From the NCBI GenBank assembly GCA_020635715.1, contig JACJZG010000001.1, positions 248,001 to 312,000 on the forward strand: DNA of 64,000 bases, read 5' to 3'. Source of the stretch: Flavobacteriales bacterium. Lineage in GTDB: Bacteria > Bacteroidota > Bacteroidia > Flavobacteriales_F > PHOS-HE28. The notes beneath the pieces were generated by a model. That model was not told the origin of the DNA. It worked only from the letters and a program-made list of their open reading frames with translations, and did not search any database. Shown one piece after another: positions 41,067 through 51,042 of this stretch; position 1 is the stretch's first letter; each line of letters begins with the position of its first letter. The translations under genes were made by a program, and so were the position numbers.

Positions 41067-42400
41067 GCGTTCGTCCACTCCATTCGTTTGTCCGGTCCGA
41101 AAGCCCAGGGAGCCCCATTGTTCTCCACGTTGTTGAACATGCTGGTCAACGCAGGACGCGTCCTGCTTTCCTCCATGACCAGATAACGGCGCATCTCCAG
41201 GATGATGTTCACCGGGTCGATGTTCACCGGACAGGCTTGCGTGCAGGCGTTGCAGGTCGTGCAGGCCCACAATTCCTCCTCACTGATCCGCGTGTGCAGG
41301 CTCTTCCCGTCGTCCTCCCACTTCCCTTTCGCATCGATGACCTTGCCCACCTCCGCCACGCGGTCGCGGGTGTCCATCATGATCTTGCGCGGGCTCAACA
41401 ATTTGCCCGTGAGGTTCGCCGGACATTCGCTCGTGCAACGGCCACACTCGGTGCAGCTGTACGCGTCCATCAGGCTCTTCCAGCTCAGGTCGAAGACGTC
41501 CTTCGCACCGAAGCGCTCGGTCATCTCCACCCCGGCCACGACATGCGGCGCGGGCAGCTCCGGCGGAGGCACGGATGGGTCCATCATGCTCTTCACTTCA
41601 CCAGCGATCCGCGGCATGTTCGCCATCTCGGTCCTCGGCTTCAACTTGCTGTACCACACGTTCGGGAAGGCCAGCAGGATGTGCAGGTGCTTGCTCACCA
41701 CCAGGTAGTTCAGGAAGGCGAGGATGCCGATGATGTGGAACCACCAACAGATGCGCTCGATGGCGATGAGCGTGCCGGTGGAGAGCGCGGAGAAGGAGGT
41801 AAGGGACGCGATGTGCGCACTCACAGGATAGGCTCCTGCCGCCACGTAATGTTCCACGCCACGCTGCTGCAGGCTCCAGTCGGCCGCGTTCATCAGAAGG
41901 AAGGCGGTCATCAGGGCGATCTCGGTGAAGAGGATCAGGTTGGCATCGGTCTTCGGCCAGCCGTCCAGTTCCTTCATCGCAAAGCGCTTCAACTTGATGA
42001 TGTTCCGACGCACCAGGAAGATGGCGCAGGCCACCCACACGCCGATCGCGAGCCACTCGAAGCTGCCGATGAGGAAGTCGTACAACGGCCCCAGAAAGGA
42101 CAGCACCCGATGCGTGCCGAAGATCCCGTCGATGATGATCTCGAGCACTTCGATGTTGATGATGACGAATCCCGCGTAGACGATGATGTGCAGGATGCCG
42201 GCCACAGGACGCACCACCATCTTGCTCTGGCCGAGGGCCACGCGTGTCATCACCCCCCAACGTTCACCCTTGCGATCGTTGATCACCTCATCCTTGCCGA
42301 GGAGGATGTTGCGCCGGACCCGCATGATGTTGCGGCCGAAGAGCCAGGACGCCGCACCGACCAGCAGGATGAAGACGATGCTCGCGATACCCATGGTCAT
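41063..42400 (-). CDS. Membrane-bound 4Fe-4S ferredoxin-type oxidoreductase
   Basis: A 445-residue protein. The N-terminal 260 residues have about five transmembrane helices (IASIVFILLVGAASWLFG, VAGILHIIVYAGFVIINIEV and others) resembling NarI/HdrE-type cytochrome b subunits. Two 4Fe-4S motifs follow: CTECGRCTSECPA and CTTCNACTQACPV. With the downstream CCG protein it forms an HdrE/D-like pair expected to exchange electrons with quinones. It overlaps both neighbours by four bases (ATGA), so it is co-translated with the MCE protein and the CCG protein. This gene order is common in Flavobacteriales. Confidence 0.88.
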   Translation of the reverse strand: MTMGIASIVFILLVGAASWLFGRNIMRVRRNILLGKDEVINDRKGERWGVMTRVALGQSKMVVRPVAGILHIIVYAGFVIINIEVLEIIIDGIFGTHRVLSFLGPLYDFLIGSFEWLAIGVWVACAIFLVRRNIIKLKRFAMKELDGWPKTDANLILFTEIALMTAFLLMNAADWSLQQRGVEHYVAAGAYPVSAHIASLTSFSALSTGTLIAIERICWWFHIIGILAFLNYLVVSKHLHILLAFPNVWYSKLKPRTEMANMPRIAGEVKSMMDPSVPPPELPAPHVVAGVEMTERFGAKDVFDLSWKSLMDAYSCTECGRCTSECPANLTGKLLSPRKIMMDTRDRVAEVGKVIDAKGKWEDDGKSLHTRISEEELWACTTCNACTQACPVNIDPVNIILEMRRYLVMEESRTRPALTSMFNNVENNGAPWAFGPDKRMEWTNA

Positions 42401-43416
42401 TTCTTCTTTTCCTCGTCCAGCACCTTGCCGATGCGCTCGATGTCAGCATCGCTCAATTTCGGCAGACGATCCTTCTTCCCGAAAACGCTGAAGTAGCGGT
42501 TCGGGTTCACGCGTAGGTCCTCCAACAGCAGGTCGAGCTCGCGGGAAGCGGCGTTCAAGTTGGTGTACAGGCTGTCGTCCTTCATCAACTTGCCCATGGT
42601 GCCCTGCCCATTGCCGATGTCTTGTGCCACCTTCTTCAGTTCGGCGCTCGCGAGGGCCATGTCATCCATCACCTTCCGCAGGCGGCCCTTGGCGAGGTCG
42701 GTCGTCAGGGTGTCCAGGTTGGTGAAGATGTGGTCCATCTCGTCGCTGTTCCGTGCGAGGGTGGCACTGACGGTCTGGAGGTTGTGCAGGCTGGCGCTCA
42801 GGGTCACGCTCTCCACCGCCACCAGCTTGTCCAGCCGCGCCGCTGTGCTGCTCAGGCTCTCGAGCACTTCACGAATGCTGGTGAAGCTGCTGTCAATATC
42901 GCCCACCGCTTCCTTGTTCAGGATCATCTGGAAGGCGTTGAGCACCGAATCCACCTTGGAGATCATGCCCTCGGCCTTGGCTTTCAACGGGTCGATCTGC
43001 GCGCTGACAGCGTCGGTCAGGCTCAGTTGCACATCGCCGACGAGCGTGTCGCCCGCTTCCGCCAATTCACCTTGGCCCAGCTCCAGCTGCAAGGCACGCG
43101 AGAAGAGGTCGGCGCTGTAGATCTGCACTTTCGTGTCCTTGGCGATGGGCAGTTCGTCCTCGTTGATCTGGAAGCTCACCACCACGTGCCCGCTCCTGCC
43201 CGGCATGAGCGCGGCATTGATCACCTGGCCCACCTTGAAGCCGTTGTAATAGACCGGGCTGGCGCTGGTGATGCCGGCCACATTGTTGTACACCGCGTGG
43301 TAGACGTTGCGCTTCTGGAAAAGGTCCAGACCCTTGAGGTAGTTGACACCGAAGATGAGCAGCCCGACGCCCCCAAGGACCAAGCCGGTGATGGCGTACT
43401 CGCGTTTGATCTTCAT
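42397..43416 (-). CDS. MlaD/MCE-family lipid-transport protein
   Basis: A 339-residue protein. A single N-terminal membrane anchor (YAITGLVLGGVGLLIFGVNY) is followed by one MCE domain at about residues 38-115 (VAGITSASPVYYNGFKVGQV). A long helical C-terminal region (170-300) with repeated amphipathic heptads could form a needle-like tunnel. MCE proteins bind phospholipids and bridge the envelope; the partner ABC transporter is not in the window. It starts 17 bases after the amidase stop in the same operon. Confidence 0.88.
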   Translation of the reverse strand: MKIKREYAITGLVLGGVGLLIFGVNYLKGLDLFQKRNVYHAVYNNVAGITSASPVYYNGFKVGQVINAALMPGRSGHVVVSFQINEDELPIAKDTKVQIYSADLFSRALQLELGQGELAEAGDTLVGDVQLSLTDAVSAQIDPLKAKAEGMISKVDSVLNAFQMILNKEAVGDIDSSFTSIREVLESLSSTAARLDKLVAVESVTLSASLHNLQTVSATLARNSDEMDHIFTNLDTLTTDLAKGRLRKVMDDMALASAELKKVAQDIGNGQGTMGKLMKDDSLYTNLNAASRELDLLLEDLRVNPNRYFSVFGKKDRLPKLSDADIERIGKVLDEEKKK

Positions 43417-43433
43417 CCAGTGGGTGCGGGCTC

Positions 43434-44585
43434 TTAACGGACCTCGGCTAATTTAAGTGCTTCCTGCAAGGCGATGCGCTCACCATCCTTGAATGCGACG
43501 ATGAAGCTCTCGGTGTATCCCTTCGCGCGACAGGACTCCTGCAGGCGCCTCGCCGCAGCCACACTGCGCTCCGCACCCACCGTGTACTTGTACATTCCGG
43601 CGCCCTCATGCTCCTCCACCCCGTCCAGGCCGTTGAAGTTCTGCGCCTTCGTGGGGATACGTTTGCTGCTGGTGACGATCTGCACCTTGAAGAGCACCGC
43701 GGGCAGGTCTCCACCTTCGGCCACGGGCTCAGGGTCCGGCTTCTTCACCTCCTCCTTGGGCGGATCATTGCGCACCACGGGCGCCGCGCCACCACCATCA
43801 CCGGCGCGCTCCACGATGGCCTTGTACTCCTTGAAGGCCCGGTAGATCGCACTGGCCATGTAGTCCTGTCCTTCGCTCTTCTGCAGATAGTCCTCCTCCG
43901 TCGGGTTGGTGAGGAAGCCCAGCTCGATGAGCACGCTGGGCATGGTGTTGTAGCTGATCACCAGGAAGCCGGCCTGCTTCACCCCGCGGTCCGGACGACC
44001 CACCCGCTCCTTGAACTGCTTCTGGATGAGCGCGCTCAACAACAGGCTGTGGTCCAGGTGGGTATTCTGGCGCAGGCTGAGGGCGATGATGCTCTCCGGA
44101 TCCTTGGGGTCGTAGCCATCGTACTTGAGCTCATGCCCCTCCTCCAGCAGGATCGCCTCGTTCTCCTTCTGCGCCACCTTCATGTTCGCCTCGGTCTTGT
44201 GCAGACCCATCACGTACGTCTCGCAACCATGCGGCGTTTTGCTGTCGTTGGCGTTGCAGTGGATGCTGATGAAGACGTCCGCCTTGTTGCGGTTGGCGAT
44301 GTTGCAACGTTCCTTCAGTTCGATGAAGGTGTCGTCGTCCCGGGTGTAGACCACCTTCATGTCCGGGAATGCCTCGTTGATGTACTTGCCCACCAGCTTG
44401 GCGACGTTCAGGGAGATGTGCTTCTCGGTGGTCTTGTACCGGCCGGTGCCCAGATTACCCGGGTCCTTGCCGCCGTGGCCAGCGTCCAATACCACCGTTC
44501 GGATGCGATTGGGGTCCCGGCCCGGAGTTTGCGCCATGGCAGCCCCCACCACCAGGAACAAGGCCAACCCGATCGTGATCCGCAT
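43434..44585 (-). CDS. N-acetylmuramoyl-L-alanine amidase (Amidase_3) with SPOR-like tail
   Basis: The protein has 383 residues from ATG 44585, chosen because it opens with a good signal peptide (RITIGLALFLVVGAAMAQ). An upstream ATG at 44756 would add a charged 57-residue extension. The Amidase_3 domain shows the zinc ligands and catalytic residues: VVLDAGHGGKDPG, the Glu/His-containing FISIHCNAN and VLIELGFLTNP. The C-terminal 80 residues (LFKVQIVTSSKRIPTKAQNF) are SPOR-like peptidoglycan-binding. It cleaves the amide bond between MurNAc and the stem peptide in the periplasm. It is the first gene of the operon with MlaD and the Fe-S proteins and divergent from lptD. Confidence 0.9.
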   Translation of the reverse strand: MRITIGLALFLVVGAAMAQTPGRDPNRIRTVVLDAGHGGKDPGNLGTGRYKTTEKHISLNVAKLVGKYINEAFPDMKVVYTRDDDTFIELKERCNIANRNKADVFISIHCNANDSKTPHGCETYVMGLHKTEANMKVAQKENEAILLEEGHELKYDGYDPKDPESIIALSLRQNTHLDHSLLLSALIQKQFKERVGRPDRGVKQAGFLVISYNTMPSVLIELGFLTNPTEEDYLQKSEGQDYMASAIYRAFKEYKAIVERAGDGGGAAPVVRNDPPKEEVKKPDPEPVAEGGDLPAVLFKVQIVTSSKRIPTKAQNFNGLDGVEEHEGAGMYKYTVGAERSVAAARRLQESCRAKGYTESFIVAFKDGERIALQEALKLAEVR

Positions 44586-44754
44586 GAGGTTCCAGAGGAT
44601 CTCCGCCCCCACGGCGTTCTGGTCCACCTTCCATCGTGAACGGGTGGCCAGGACCTCCCGGGCGCGCAGCAGGCGTTCCCGTCGGCGTTGCTCGGCCTCT
44701 GGCACAGGCTGTTGCGTACTTTGCGGCCCCGCCGAAAGCCGTTCGTCCTGTTCC

Positions 44755-47322
44755 ATGTCGGAGACCTCCCGCTCAATACCCATACGGCGCGAAACTACCG
44801 GGAGCAGCAACGGCGGGAGCCCTTGGATCGGCGCAGTTCTCATCATTGTCCTGTTGATGTGCCGTGCCCTGTCAGGCACCGCACAGACCCTGGAGAGCGA
44901 GGTGCGGTATAGTGCGAGGGACAGCATGCGGTATGACATCGCATCGCAAACGGTGTACCTCTTCGGTGCGGCGACCGTGAAATACGGGGATGTGGAGATG
45001 ACCGCGGACCGCATCGTGTTCGACTTCAAGAACGAGGAAACACAGGCCCATGGTGCCCCGGACAGCTCCGGCGCGGTGGTGGGCAAGCCGCACTTCACCC
45101 AGGACGGCTCCGTGATCGAGGCGGACAGCATCCGGTACAATTTCAAGTCGAAACAGGGCCTGATCCGCCAGGTGCGCACCCAAGAACAGGAAAGCTGGGT
45201 GAGCGCCAACCTGAGCAAGCGCCACGCGAACGGCGAGGTGCACAGCAAGGGGGGCATGCTCACCACCTGCGACCGGCCGAACCCGCACTACCACTTCAAG
45301 GTGAGCCGTATGATGGTGATCCCCGACGACAAGATCATCGCCGGGCCGGCCTATATGAAGATCTGGAGGATCCCCACGCCGCTCGCCATCCCCTTCGGTA
45401 TGTTCCCCAATGTGAAGGGCGGCAGTGCGGGTGTGCTCATCCCCACCTGGGGCTTCGATCAGAGCCGTGGCTACTACCTCCTGAACGGTGGCTGGTACCA
45501 ACCGATCAGCGACCACATGGACCTTTCGGTGACCGGCGATATCTACACGCGCGGCTCCTGGGCCCTGCGCACCGGCAGCCGCTACAAGACCCGCTACCGC
45601 TACGGCGGCAACGTGGACCTGAGTTACAGCACCCTGCTCAACAGCGATCCGGAGTTCCCGGACTTCAGCCGGCAGCGCAACTTCTTCATCCGCTGGAACC
45701 ACCAGGTGGATCCGAAGGCCAGCCTCACCGACCGCTTCACCGCCAGTGTGAATCTGGGGACGAGCCAGAACTTCACGAACAACTTCAACAGCAGCACGGT
45801 CGACTACCTGAGCAACACCTTCCAGAGCAACGTGGCCTGGACGCACCTATGGCCCGGCAAGCCGTACAACCTCGCGGTGAACCTGCGGCACAGCCAGAAC
45901 ACGTTGAACCGCACCTTCGACATCACCGTTCCGGCCGTCACCTTCAACCTGCAGCGGATCTTCCCCTTCCAGCGCCTGCGGCCGGTTTCCGCCCCCTCGC
46001 GCTTCTACGATCAGATCGGTGTGAACTACACCGCCAACTTCGACAACCGCCTGACCACTACCGAGCAGCAGCTCTCCTGGGACAACCTGCCCGCTCTGGC
46101 GCGGAACATGAAGAACGGCATCCGCCACACCGCGGCCGTCACCACCACGTTGAAGAACAAGTTCGTGACGCTGAACCCGGAGATCCGGCTCACCGACCGG
46201 ATGTACTTCGAGCAACTCCGGAAGACCCGGGTGAGCACCGCGGATACCAGCTACACGGTGACGGACACGGTGCCACGCTTCGCCGCACCCTTCGAATGGA
46301 GCGCCGGTGCCACGCTCACCAGCAAGATCTATGGCATGTACACCTTCCGGGGGCGACGCATCAAGGCCATCCGGCATGTGCTCACACCAAGCGTGGGCTT
46401 CAACTACCGGCCGGACCAAAGCACCCAGATCGAAGGTCCCTTCGGCAGCAACGGCAGCATCACGAGCTATTCCCCTTATGACATCGGGATCTATGGCAAG
46501 CCCGCGGCGGGTGAAAGCGGCACCGTGAACCTGGGGTTGATCCAGAACCTCGAGGCCAAGGTGCGCGATGGCAAGGCCATGCGGGATAGTGCGGCGGTGA
46601 GCGATGCGCTGCAATTGAAGAAGATCAAGCTCTTCGATTATGTGGGTATCACCACGAGCTATGACATCTTCAAGGACTCCCTGCGATGGGCGCCCATGAA
46701 CCTCGCGGCACGGACAGCCTTCTTCAACAAGCTCAACGTGAACGTGGTGAGCGTGTGGGACCCCTATGCGGTGGACCGCTTCGGGCAGCGGATCGATCGC
46801 AGCGAACGATCCGTTACCGGCAAATTGGCGAGGATGACCTATACCAACGTGGCCCTGGGCATCGACCTGAAGAGCAAGCGTTATGGCCAGGCACCCTCCA
46901 GCGCGCCGAGCAACGACCAGCAGGTGGTGGAGGAGAGCGATCCAAGCAAGGGTGCTCGCATCAACTTCAGCGTGCCGTGGCGGCTGGGCCTGAGCTACAG
47001 CTACGACCTCAACCGCACCTATGCGGACAACAGCTTCACGGACACCCAGCGGCAGAGCGTGCTCTTCAACGGTGATCTGAACGTCCTGAAGTATTGGAAG
47101 CTGGGCTTCAGTAGTGGCTACGACCTGGTGGCGCAGGAATGGACACCCACCAGCTTGAACCTGTACTGGGACCTTCACTGCTGGGAGTTCAACTTCAACA
47201 TCATCCCGCTGGGTGTGCGGAAGAGCTTCAGCTTCCGGATCAACGTGAAGGCCAGCATCCTGCGCGACCTCAAGTTCGAGCAGCGCCGTCCGTACGGCAA
47301 CGATAACAACCTGTTGTTCTAA
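44755..47322 (+). CDS. lptD: LPS-assembly protein LptD (Bacteroidota type)
   Basis: The protein has 855 residues from ATG 44755, which precedes a signal peptide (WIGAVLIIVLLMCRALSGTA). Residues about 50-160 are an OstA/LptA-like N-terminal domain (YLFGAATVKYGDVEMTADRI). The rest is a large beta-barrel (IPTWGFDQSRGYYLLNGGWY, ISDHMDLSVTGDIYTRGSWA and many alternating strands) ending EQRRPYGNDNNLLF. It inserts lipopolysaccharide into the outer leaflet. It is divergent from the amidase gene with 169 bases between starts. Length is typical for the phylum. Confidence 0.88.
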   Translation: MSETSRSIPIRRETTGSSNGGSPWIGAVLIIVLLMCRALSGTAQTLESEVRYSARDSMRYDIASQTVYLFGAATVKYGDVEMTADRIVFDFKNEETQAHGAPDSSGAVVGKPHFTQDGSVIEADSIRYNFKSKQGLIRQVRTQEQESWVSANLSKRHANGEVHSKGGMLTTCDRPNPHYHFKVSRMMVIPDDKIIAGPAYMKIWRIPTPLAIPFGMFPNVKGGSAGVLIPTWGFDQSRGYYLLNGGWYQPISDHMDLSVTGDIYTRGSWALRTGSRYKTRYRYGGNVDLSYSTLLNSDPEFPDFSRQRNFFIRWNHQVDPKASLTDRFTASVNLGTSQNFTNNFNSSTVDYLSNTFQSNVAWTHLWPGKPYNLAVNLRHSQNTLNRTFDITVPAVTFNLQRIFPFQRLRPVSAPSRFYDQIGVNYTANFDNRLTTTEQQLSWDNLPALARNMKNGIRHTAAVTTTLKNKFVTLNPEIRLTDRMYFEQLRKTRVSTADTSYTVTDTVPRFAAPFEWSAGATLTSKIYGMYTFRGRRIKAIRHVLTPSVGFNYRPDQSTQIEGPFGSNGSITSYSPYDIGIYGKPAAGESGTVNLGLIQNLEAKVRDGKAMRDSAAVSDALQLKKIKLFDYVGITTSYDIFKDSLRWAPMNLAARTAFFNKLNVNVVSVWDPYAVDRFGQRIDRSERSVTGKLARMTYTNVALGIDLKSKRYGQAPSSAPSNDQQVVEESDPSKGARINFSVPWRLGLSYSYDLNRTYADNSFTDTQRQSVLFNGDLNVLKYWKLGFSSGYDLVAQEWTPTSLNLYWDLHCWEFNFNIIPLGVRKSFSFRINVKASILRDLKFEQRRPYGNDNNLLF

Positions 47323-47362
47323 GCGCCTTTCCAGGTGCGTCGGCTATCTTGTCCGCCACCGC

Positions 47363-48757
47363 ATGGAGGCACCGAAGGACATCCGCCGTGTGATCTGGGC
47401 CTCGTCGCTCGGCACGCTCATCGAGTGGTACGACTTCTACATCTTCGGCAGTTTGGCGACGGTGATCGCCACGCAGTTCTTCCCGAAGACCAACCCCACG
47501 GCCGCGCTGTTGAGCGTGCTGGGCACGTTCGCCGCGGGCTTCATCGTGCGGCCGTTCGGCGCGCTCGTCTTCGGTCGCATCGGCGATCTCGTCGGCCGCA
47601 AGTACACCTTCCTGCTCACCCTCTTGATCATGGGGGGCAGCACCTTCGCGATCGGTCTGGTGCCGGGTTACGACAGCATCGGCGCGGCGGCACCGATCAT
47701 CGTGCTCCTGCTGCGCCTGTTGCAGGGACTGGCGCTCGGCGGCGAATATGGCGGTGCAGCGACCTACGTGGCCGAACATGCCCCACCCGGCAGGCGCGGC
47801 TTCCACACCTCCTGGATCCAGACCACCGCCACCCTTGGCCTCTTCGTATCGCTCGGCGTCATCCTCATCACACGGCATGTGCTGGATCCGGACCCCGCGG
47901 CATCCATCGCCAAGTTCAATGCCTGGGGCTGGCGCATCCCCTTCCTCGTCTCCATCGTGCTGGTGGGCGTGAGCGTGTACATCCGGTTGCGCATGAACGA
48001 GAGTCCGCTGTTCGCCAAGCTGAAGAAGGAAGGTGGCACGAGCACGAACCCGTTGAAGGAGAGCTTTACAAAGAAGCGCAACCTGCGAATGGTCCTGCTC
48101 GCCCTCTTCGGCGCCACCATGGGACAGGGCGTGGTATGGTATACCGGGCAGTTCTATGCACAGAGCTTCCTCGAGAACACCTGCAAGCTCGACTTCGACC
48201 AGTCCCGCACCATCCTCATCTGGGCCATTCTCTTCGCGACACCCTTCTTCGTGGTGTTCGGGGCATTGAGCGATCGTGTGGGTCGCAAGTGGATCATGCT
48301 TGCGGGTATGCTGCTAGCCGTGGTCAGCTACCGCCCGCTGTTCAAGGAGATGCAACGGTCCACGGTGCAGGCGGTGCAGTTGAACGCAGCGACGGACATT
48401 CCTTCGCCGTCGCCAGTTCGTGTTGATCATCCTTCGGTCAAGGTGGATGCGCCGACCTACTGGAAGCTCGTGGGCATCGTCTTCATCCTCATCCTCTACG
48501 TGACCATGGTGTACGGGCCCATTGCGGCCTTCCTCGTCGAACTCTTCCCCACGCGCATCCGGTATACCAGCATGAGCCTGCCCTACCACATCGGCAATGG
48601 CGTGTTCGGCGGCCTCACCCCTTTCATCGCCACCCTGCTCACCACCATGCGCCAGGGCGATGTGCTGGTGGGACTCTGGTACCCGATCGGAATCGCGGCA
48701 TTGTGCTTCATCATCGGTGCCGTGTACATCAACGAACCAACCGGTAAGAACGCCTGA
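47363..48757 (+). CDS. MHS-type MFS transporter, putative carboxylate:H+ symporter
   Basis: A 464-residue, 12-helix major facilitator of the metabolite:H+ symporter family. The start SSLGTLIEWYDFYIFGSLA, the loop GALVFGRIGDLVGRKYTF and LRLLQGLALGGEYGGAATYV are the MHS hallmarks, and GALSDRVGRKWIML marks the second half. A periplasmic or cytoplasmic insertion lies near residues 330-360. It is followed after two bases by a small membrane protein and then acs, so it likely imports acetate, propionate or another short organic acid for activation by Acs. The exact substrate is inferred. Confidence 0.87.
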   Translation: MEAPKDIRRVIWASSLGTLIEWYDFYIFGSLATVIATQFFPKTNPTAALLSVLGTFAAGFIVRPFGALVFGRIGDLVGRKYTFLLTLLIMGGSTFAIGLVPGYDSIGAAAPIIVLLLRLLQGLALGGEYGGAATYVAEHAPPGRRGFHTSWIQTTATLGLFVSLGVILITRHVLDPDPAASIAKFNAWGWRIPFLVSIVLVGVSVYIRLRMNESPLFAKLKKEGGTSTNPLKESFTKKRNLRMVLLALFGATMGQGVVWYTGQFYAQSFLENTCKLDFDQSRTILIWAILFATPFFVVFGALSDRVGRKWIMLAGMLLAVVSYRPLFKEMQRSTVQAVQLNAATDIPSPSPVRVDHPSVKVDAPTYWKLVGIVFILILYVTMVYGPIAAFLVELFPTRIRYTSMSLPYHIGNGVFGGLTPFIATLLTTMRQGDVLVGLWYPIGIAALCFIIGAVYINEPTGKNA

Positions 48758-48759
48758 CC

Positions 48760-48999
48760 ATGGACCAGCTGAAGCGCTACCTCGGCATCGTGTGGATGTT
48801 GCTCGGTCCGGCAGCCCTGTTCACCTTATCGGACATCGCTGTGAGCGAGATCGGGAAGGACCCCTCGTTGGACCGCATGATCCAATGGGGTGTCTTCGTT
48901 GTTGTCTTCGTCCCCATCGGCATCGGCCTGGTCATCTTTGGCTGGTACGCTTACACCGGTGCCTACGCGCCCGACGGCACGGATCCTTCCACGGAATAG
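48760..48999 (+). CDS. Small membrane protein (DUF6814-like)
   Basis: A 79-residue protein with two hydrophobic segments: YLGIVWMLLGPAALFTLSD and WGVFVVVFVPIGIGLVIFGW. It matches my memory of the DUF6814 family, encoded after MFS transporters in Bacteroidota. It starts two bases after the transporter stop and precedes acs by 65 bases. Possibly an accessory subunit of the transporter. Confidence 0.7.
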   Translation: MDQLKRYLGIVWMLLGPAALFTLSDIAVSEIGKDPSLDRMIQWGVFVVVFVPIGIGLVIFGWYAYTGAYAPDGTDPSTE

Positions 49000-49064
49000 G
49001 AAGCCCTCACCCATGGATTCCCGATACTTGTGGTGTCCGGGACCATCCTCCGACCGTATCGACC

Positions 49065-50963
49065 ATGTCCTATTCCCGTCTTCGCTCCAACGCCGATTAT
49101 ACCAACGCCTACGCCCAAAGCGTCGCCGAACCGGAAGCCTTTTGGGCCGCACAGGCGGAACGCTTCACGTGGCGTCGCAAGTGGGACCATGTGCTCCAGT
49201 GGGACTTCAATGCGCCGCAGGTGGAGTGGTTCAAGGGTGGACGCTTGAACATCACCGAGAACTGCCTGGACCGCCACCTTGCCTCACGCGGCGACAAGAC
49301 GGCCATCCTCTGGGAGCCCAACGACCCCGGCGAGGAAGCGCAACGGATCAGCTACCGCGAACTGCACGCCCGCGTTTGTCGGTTCGCGAATGTGTTGGAA
49401 CATAACGGCGCGAAAAAGGGCGATCGGGTCTGCATCTACATGCCCATGATCCCGGACCTCGCCGTGGCCGTGCTGGCCTGCGCACGCATCGGCGCCATAC
49501 ACTCCGTGGTGTTCGCGGGCTTCAGTGCCCAGAGCATCGCCGATCGCATCCAGGATGCCGATGCCGCCTTTGTGATCACCACCGATGGCATGGCACGTGG
49601 CGCCAAGAAGGTGGCCGTGAAAGCCATCGTGGACGAGGCCCTGAGGACATGCCCCGGCGTGAAGCGCGTGATGGTGGTGCGGCACACCGGCGAAGAGGTC
49701 GATATGCAGGCGGGACGTGATGTCTGGCTGCACGATGAGCTGAAGCAGGTGGATGCGGATCGTCCGGCGGAAGAGATGGCCAGCGAGGACCCGCTCTTCA
49801 TCCTATACACCAGCGGTAGCACCGGGAAGCCGAAGGGCGTGGTGCACACCTGCGGCGGCTACATGGTCTATACGGACTACACCTTCCGCAATGTGTTCCA
49901 ATACGAAGAACAGGACGTGTTCTGGTGTACGGCCGATGTGGGCTGGGTCACGGGGCATAGCTACATCATCTACGGACCCTTGCTCGCGGGCGCCACCTCC
50001 CTGATGTTCGAAGGCATTCCCACCTACCCCGATGCGGGCCGCTTCTGGCAGGTGATCGACAAGCACGGGGTGAACATCTTCTATACCGCGCCCACGGCCA
50101 TCCGCAGCCTGATGGCACAAGGGCTCGACTTCGTGAGGCCCTGCTCCCTTTCCTCGCTCAAGGTGATCGGCAGTGTGGGTGAACCGATCAACGAAGAGGC
50201 CTGGCACTGGTATAAGGAGCACATCGGCAAAGACCGCTGCCCCATCGTGGATACGTGGTGGCAGACGGAGACCGGCGGCATCCTCATCTCTTCGCTCGCA
50301 GGCATCACGGACGAGAAACCAAGCTACGCCGCCTGGCCCATGCCCGGCGTACAGCCGGTATTGCTCACCCCCGAAGGAAAGGAGATCATGGAGAACGAAG
50401 TGGAAGGGCTGCTCGCGATCAAATTCCCCTGGCCCAGCATCATTCGCACCACCTGGGGCGATCATGAGCGCTGCCGCCAGACCTACTTCAGCAGTTACAA
50501 AGGGTACTACTTCACCGGCGATGGTGCGCGCCGCGATGCCGAAGGTCGCTACCGCATCATCGGACGCGTGGATGATGTGATCAATGTCAGCGGCCACCGC
50601 TTCGGAACGGCCGAGATCGAGAATGCGATCAACGAGAGCGAGTGGGTCGTGGAAAGCGCCGTGGTGGGCTACCCGCACGACATCAAGGGACAGGGGATCT
50701 ATGCCTATGTGATCGCGGAGAAGCCGGTCACGGATCCGGACCAGGCGCGGTCCGAGATACTGGCCACGGTCACGAAGATGATCGGCCCCATCGCCAAGCC
50801 GGACAAGATCCAGTTCGTGAGCGGCCTGCCCAAGACACGGAGTGGCAAGATCATGCGGCGCATCCTGCGGAAGGTGGCGGAGAACGAACTGAACAGCCTC
50901 GGCGATACCACCACGCTCCTTGACCCTGCCGTGGTGGACGAGATCAAGGCGGGGCGGGTGTAG
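49065..50963 (+). CDS. acs: Acetyl-CoA synthetase
   Basis: The protein has 632 residues from ATG 49065; upstream in-frame sequence belongs to other genes. It is the AMP-forming acetate-CoA ligase: acetate + ATP + CoA gives acetyl-CoA. Motifs are YTSGSTGKPKGVVH (A3 phosphate loop), VDTWWQTETGG (A5), YYFTGDGARRDAEG (A7), GRVDDVINVSGHR (A8) and the C-terminal PKTRSGKIMRR, whose lysine is the conserved adenylation and acetylation site. It is in a row with the MHS transporter and small membrane protein, so uptake and activation of acetate are probably coordinated. Confidence 0.95.
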   Translation: MSYSRLRSNADYTNAYAQSVAEPEAFWAAQAERFTWRRKWDHVLQWDFNAPQVEWFKGGRLNITENCLDRHLASRGDKTAILWEPNDPGEEAQRISYRELHARVCRFANVLEHNGAKKGDRVCIYMPMIPDLAVAVLACARIGAIHSVVFAGFSAQSIADRIQDADAAFVITTDGMARGAKKVAVKAIVDEALRTCPGVKRVMVVRHTGEEVDMQAGRDVWLHDELKQVDADRPAEEMASEDPLFILYTSGSTGKPKGVVHTCGGYMVYTDYTFRNVFQYEEQDVFWCTADVGWVTGHSYIIYGPLLAGATSLMFEGIPTYPDAGRFWQVIDKHGVNIFYTAPTAIRSLMAQGLDFVRPCSLSSLKVIGSVGEPINEEAWHWYKEHIGKDRCPIVDTWWQTETGGILISSLAGITDEKPSYAAWPMPGVQPVLLTPEGKEIMENEVEGLLAIKFPWPSIIRTTWGDHERCRQTYFSSYKGYYFTGDGARRDAEGRYRIIGRVDDVINVSGHRFGTAEIENAINESEWVVESAVVGYPHDIKGQGIYAYVIAEKPVTDPDQARSEILATVTKMIGPIAKPDKIQFVSGLPKTRSGKIMRRILRKVAENELNSLGDTTTLLDPAVVDEIKAGRV

Positions 50964-51042
50964 GTCCGATCAACATGGTTCCGTTGATGTAGATGGATCC
51001 GTGGGCCTCGGTCCTCGCGGCCCTTGTCATGAGCTTCGCACC

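Noticed and set aside
44586..44756. Amidase start at 44756, overlapping the lptD start
   Set aside because: The extra 57 residues are charged and low-complexity, whereas the ATG at 44585 opens directly into a good signal peptide.
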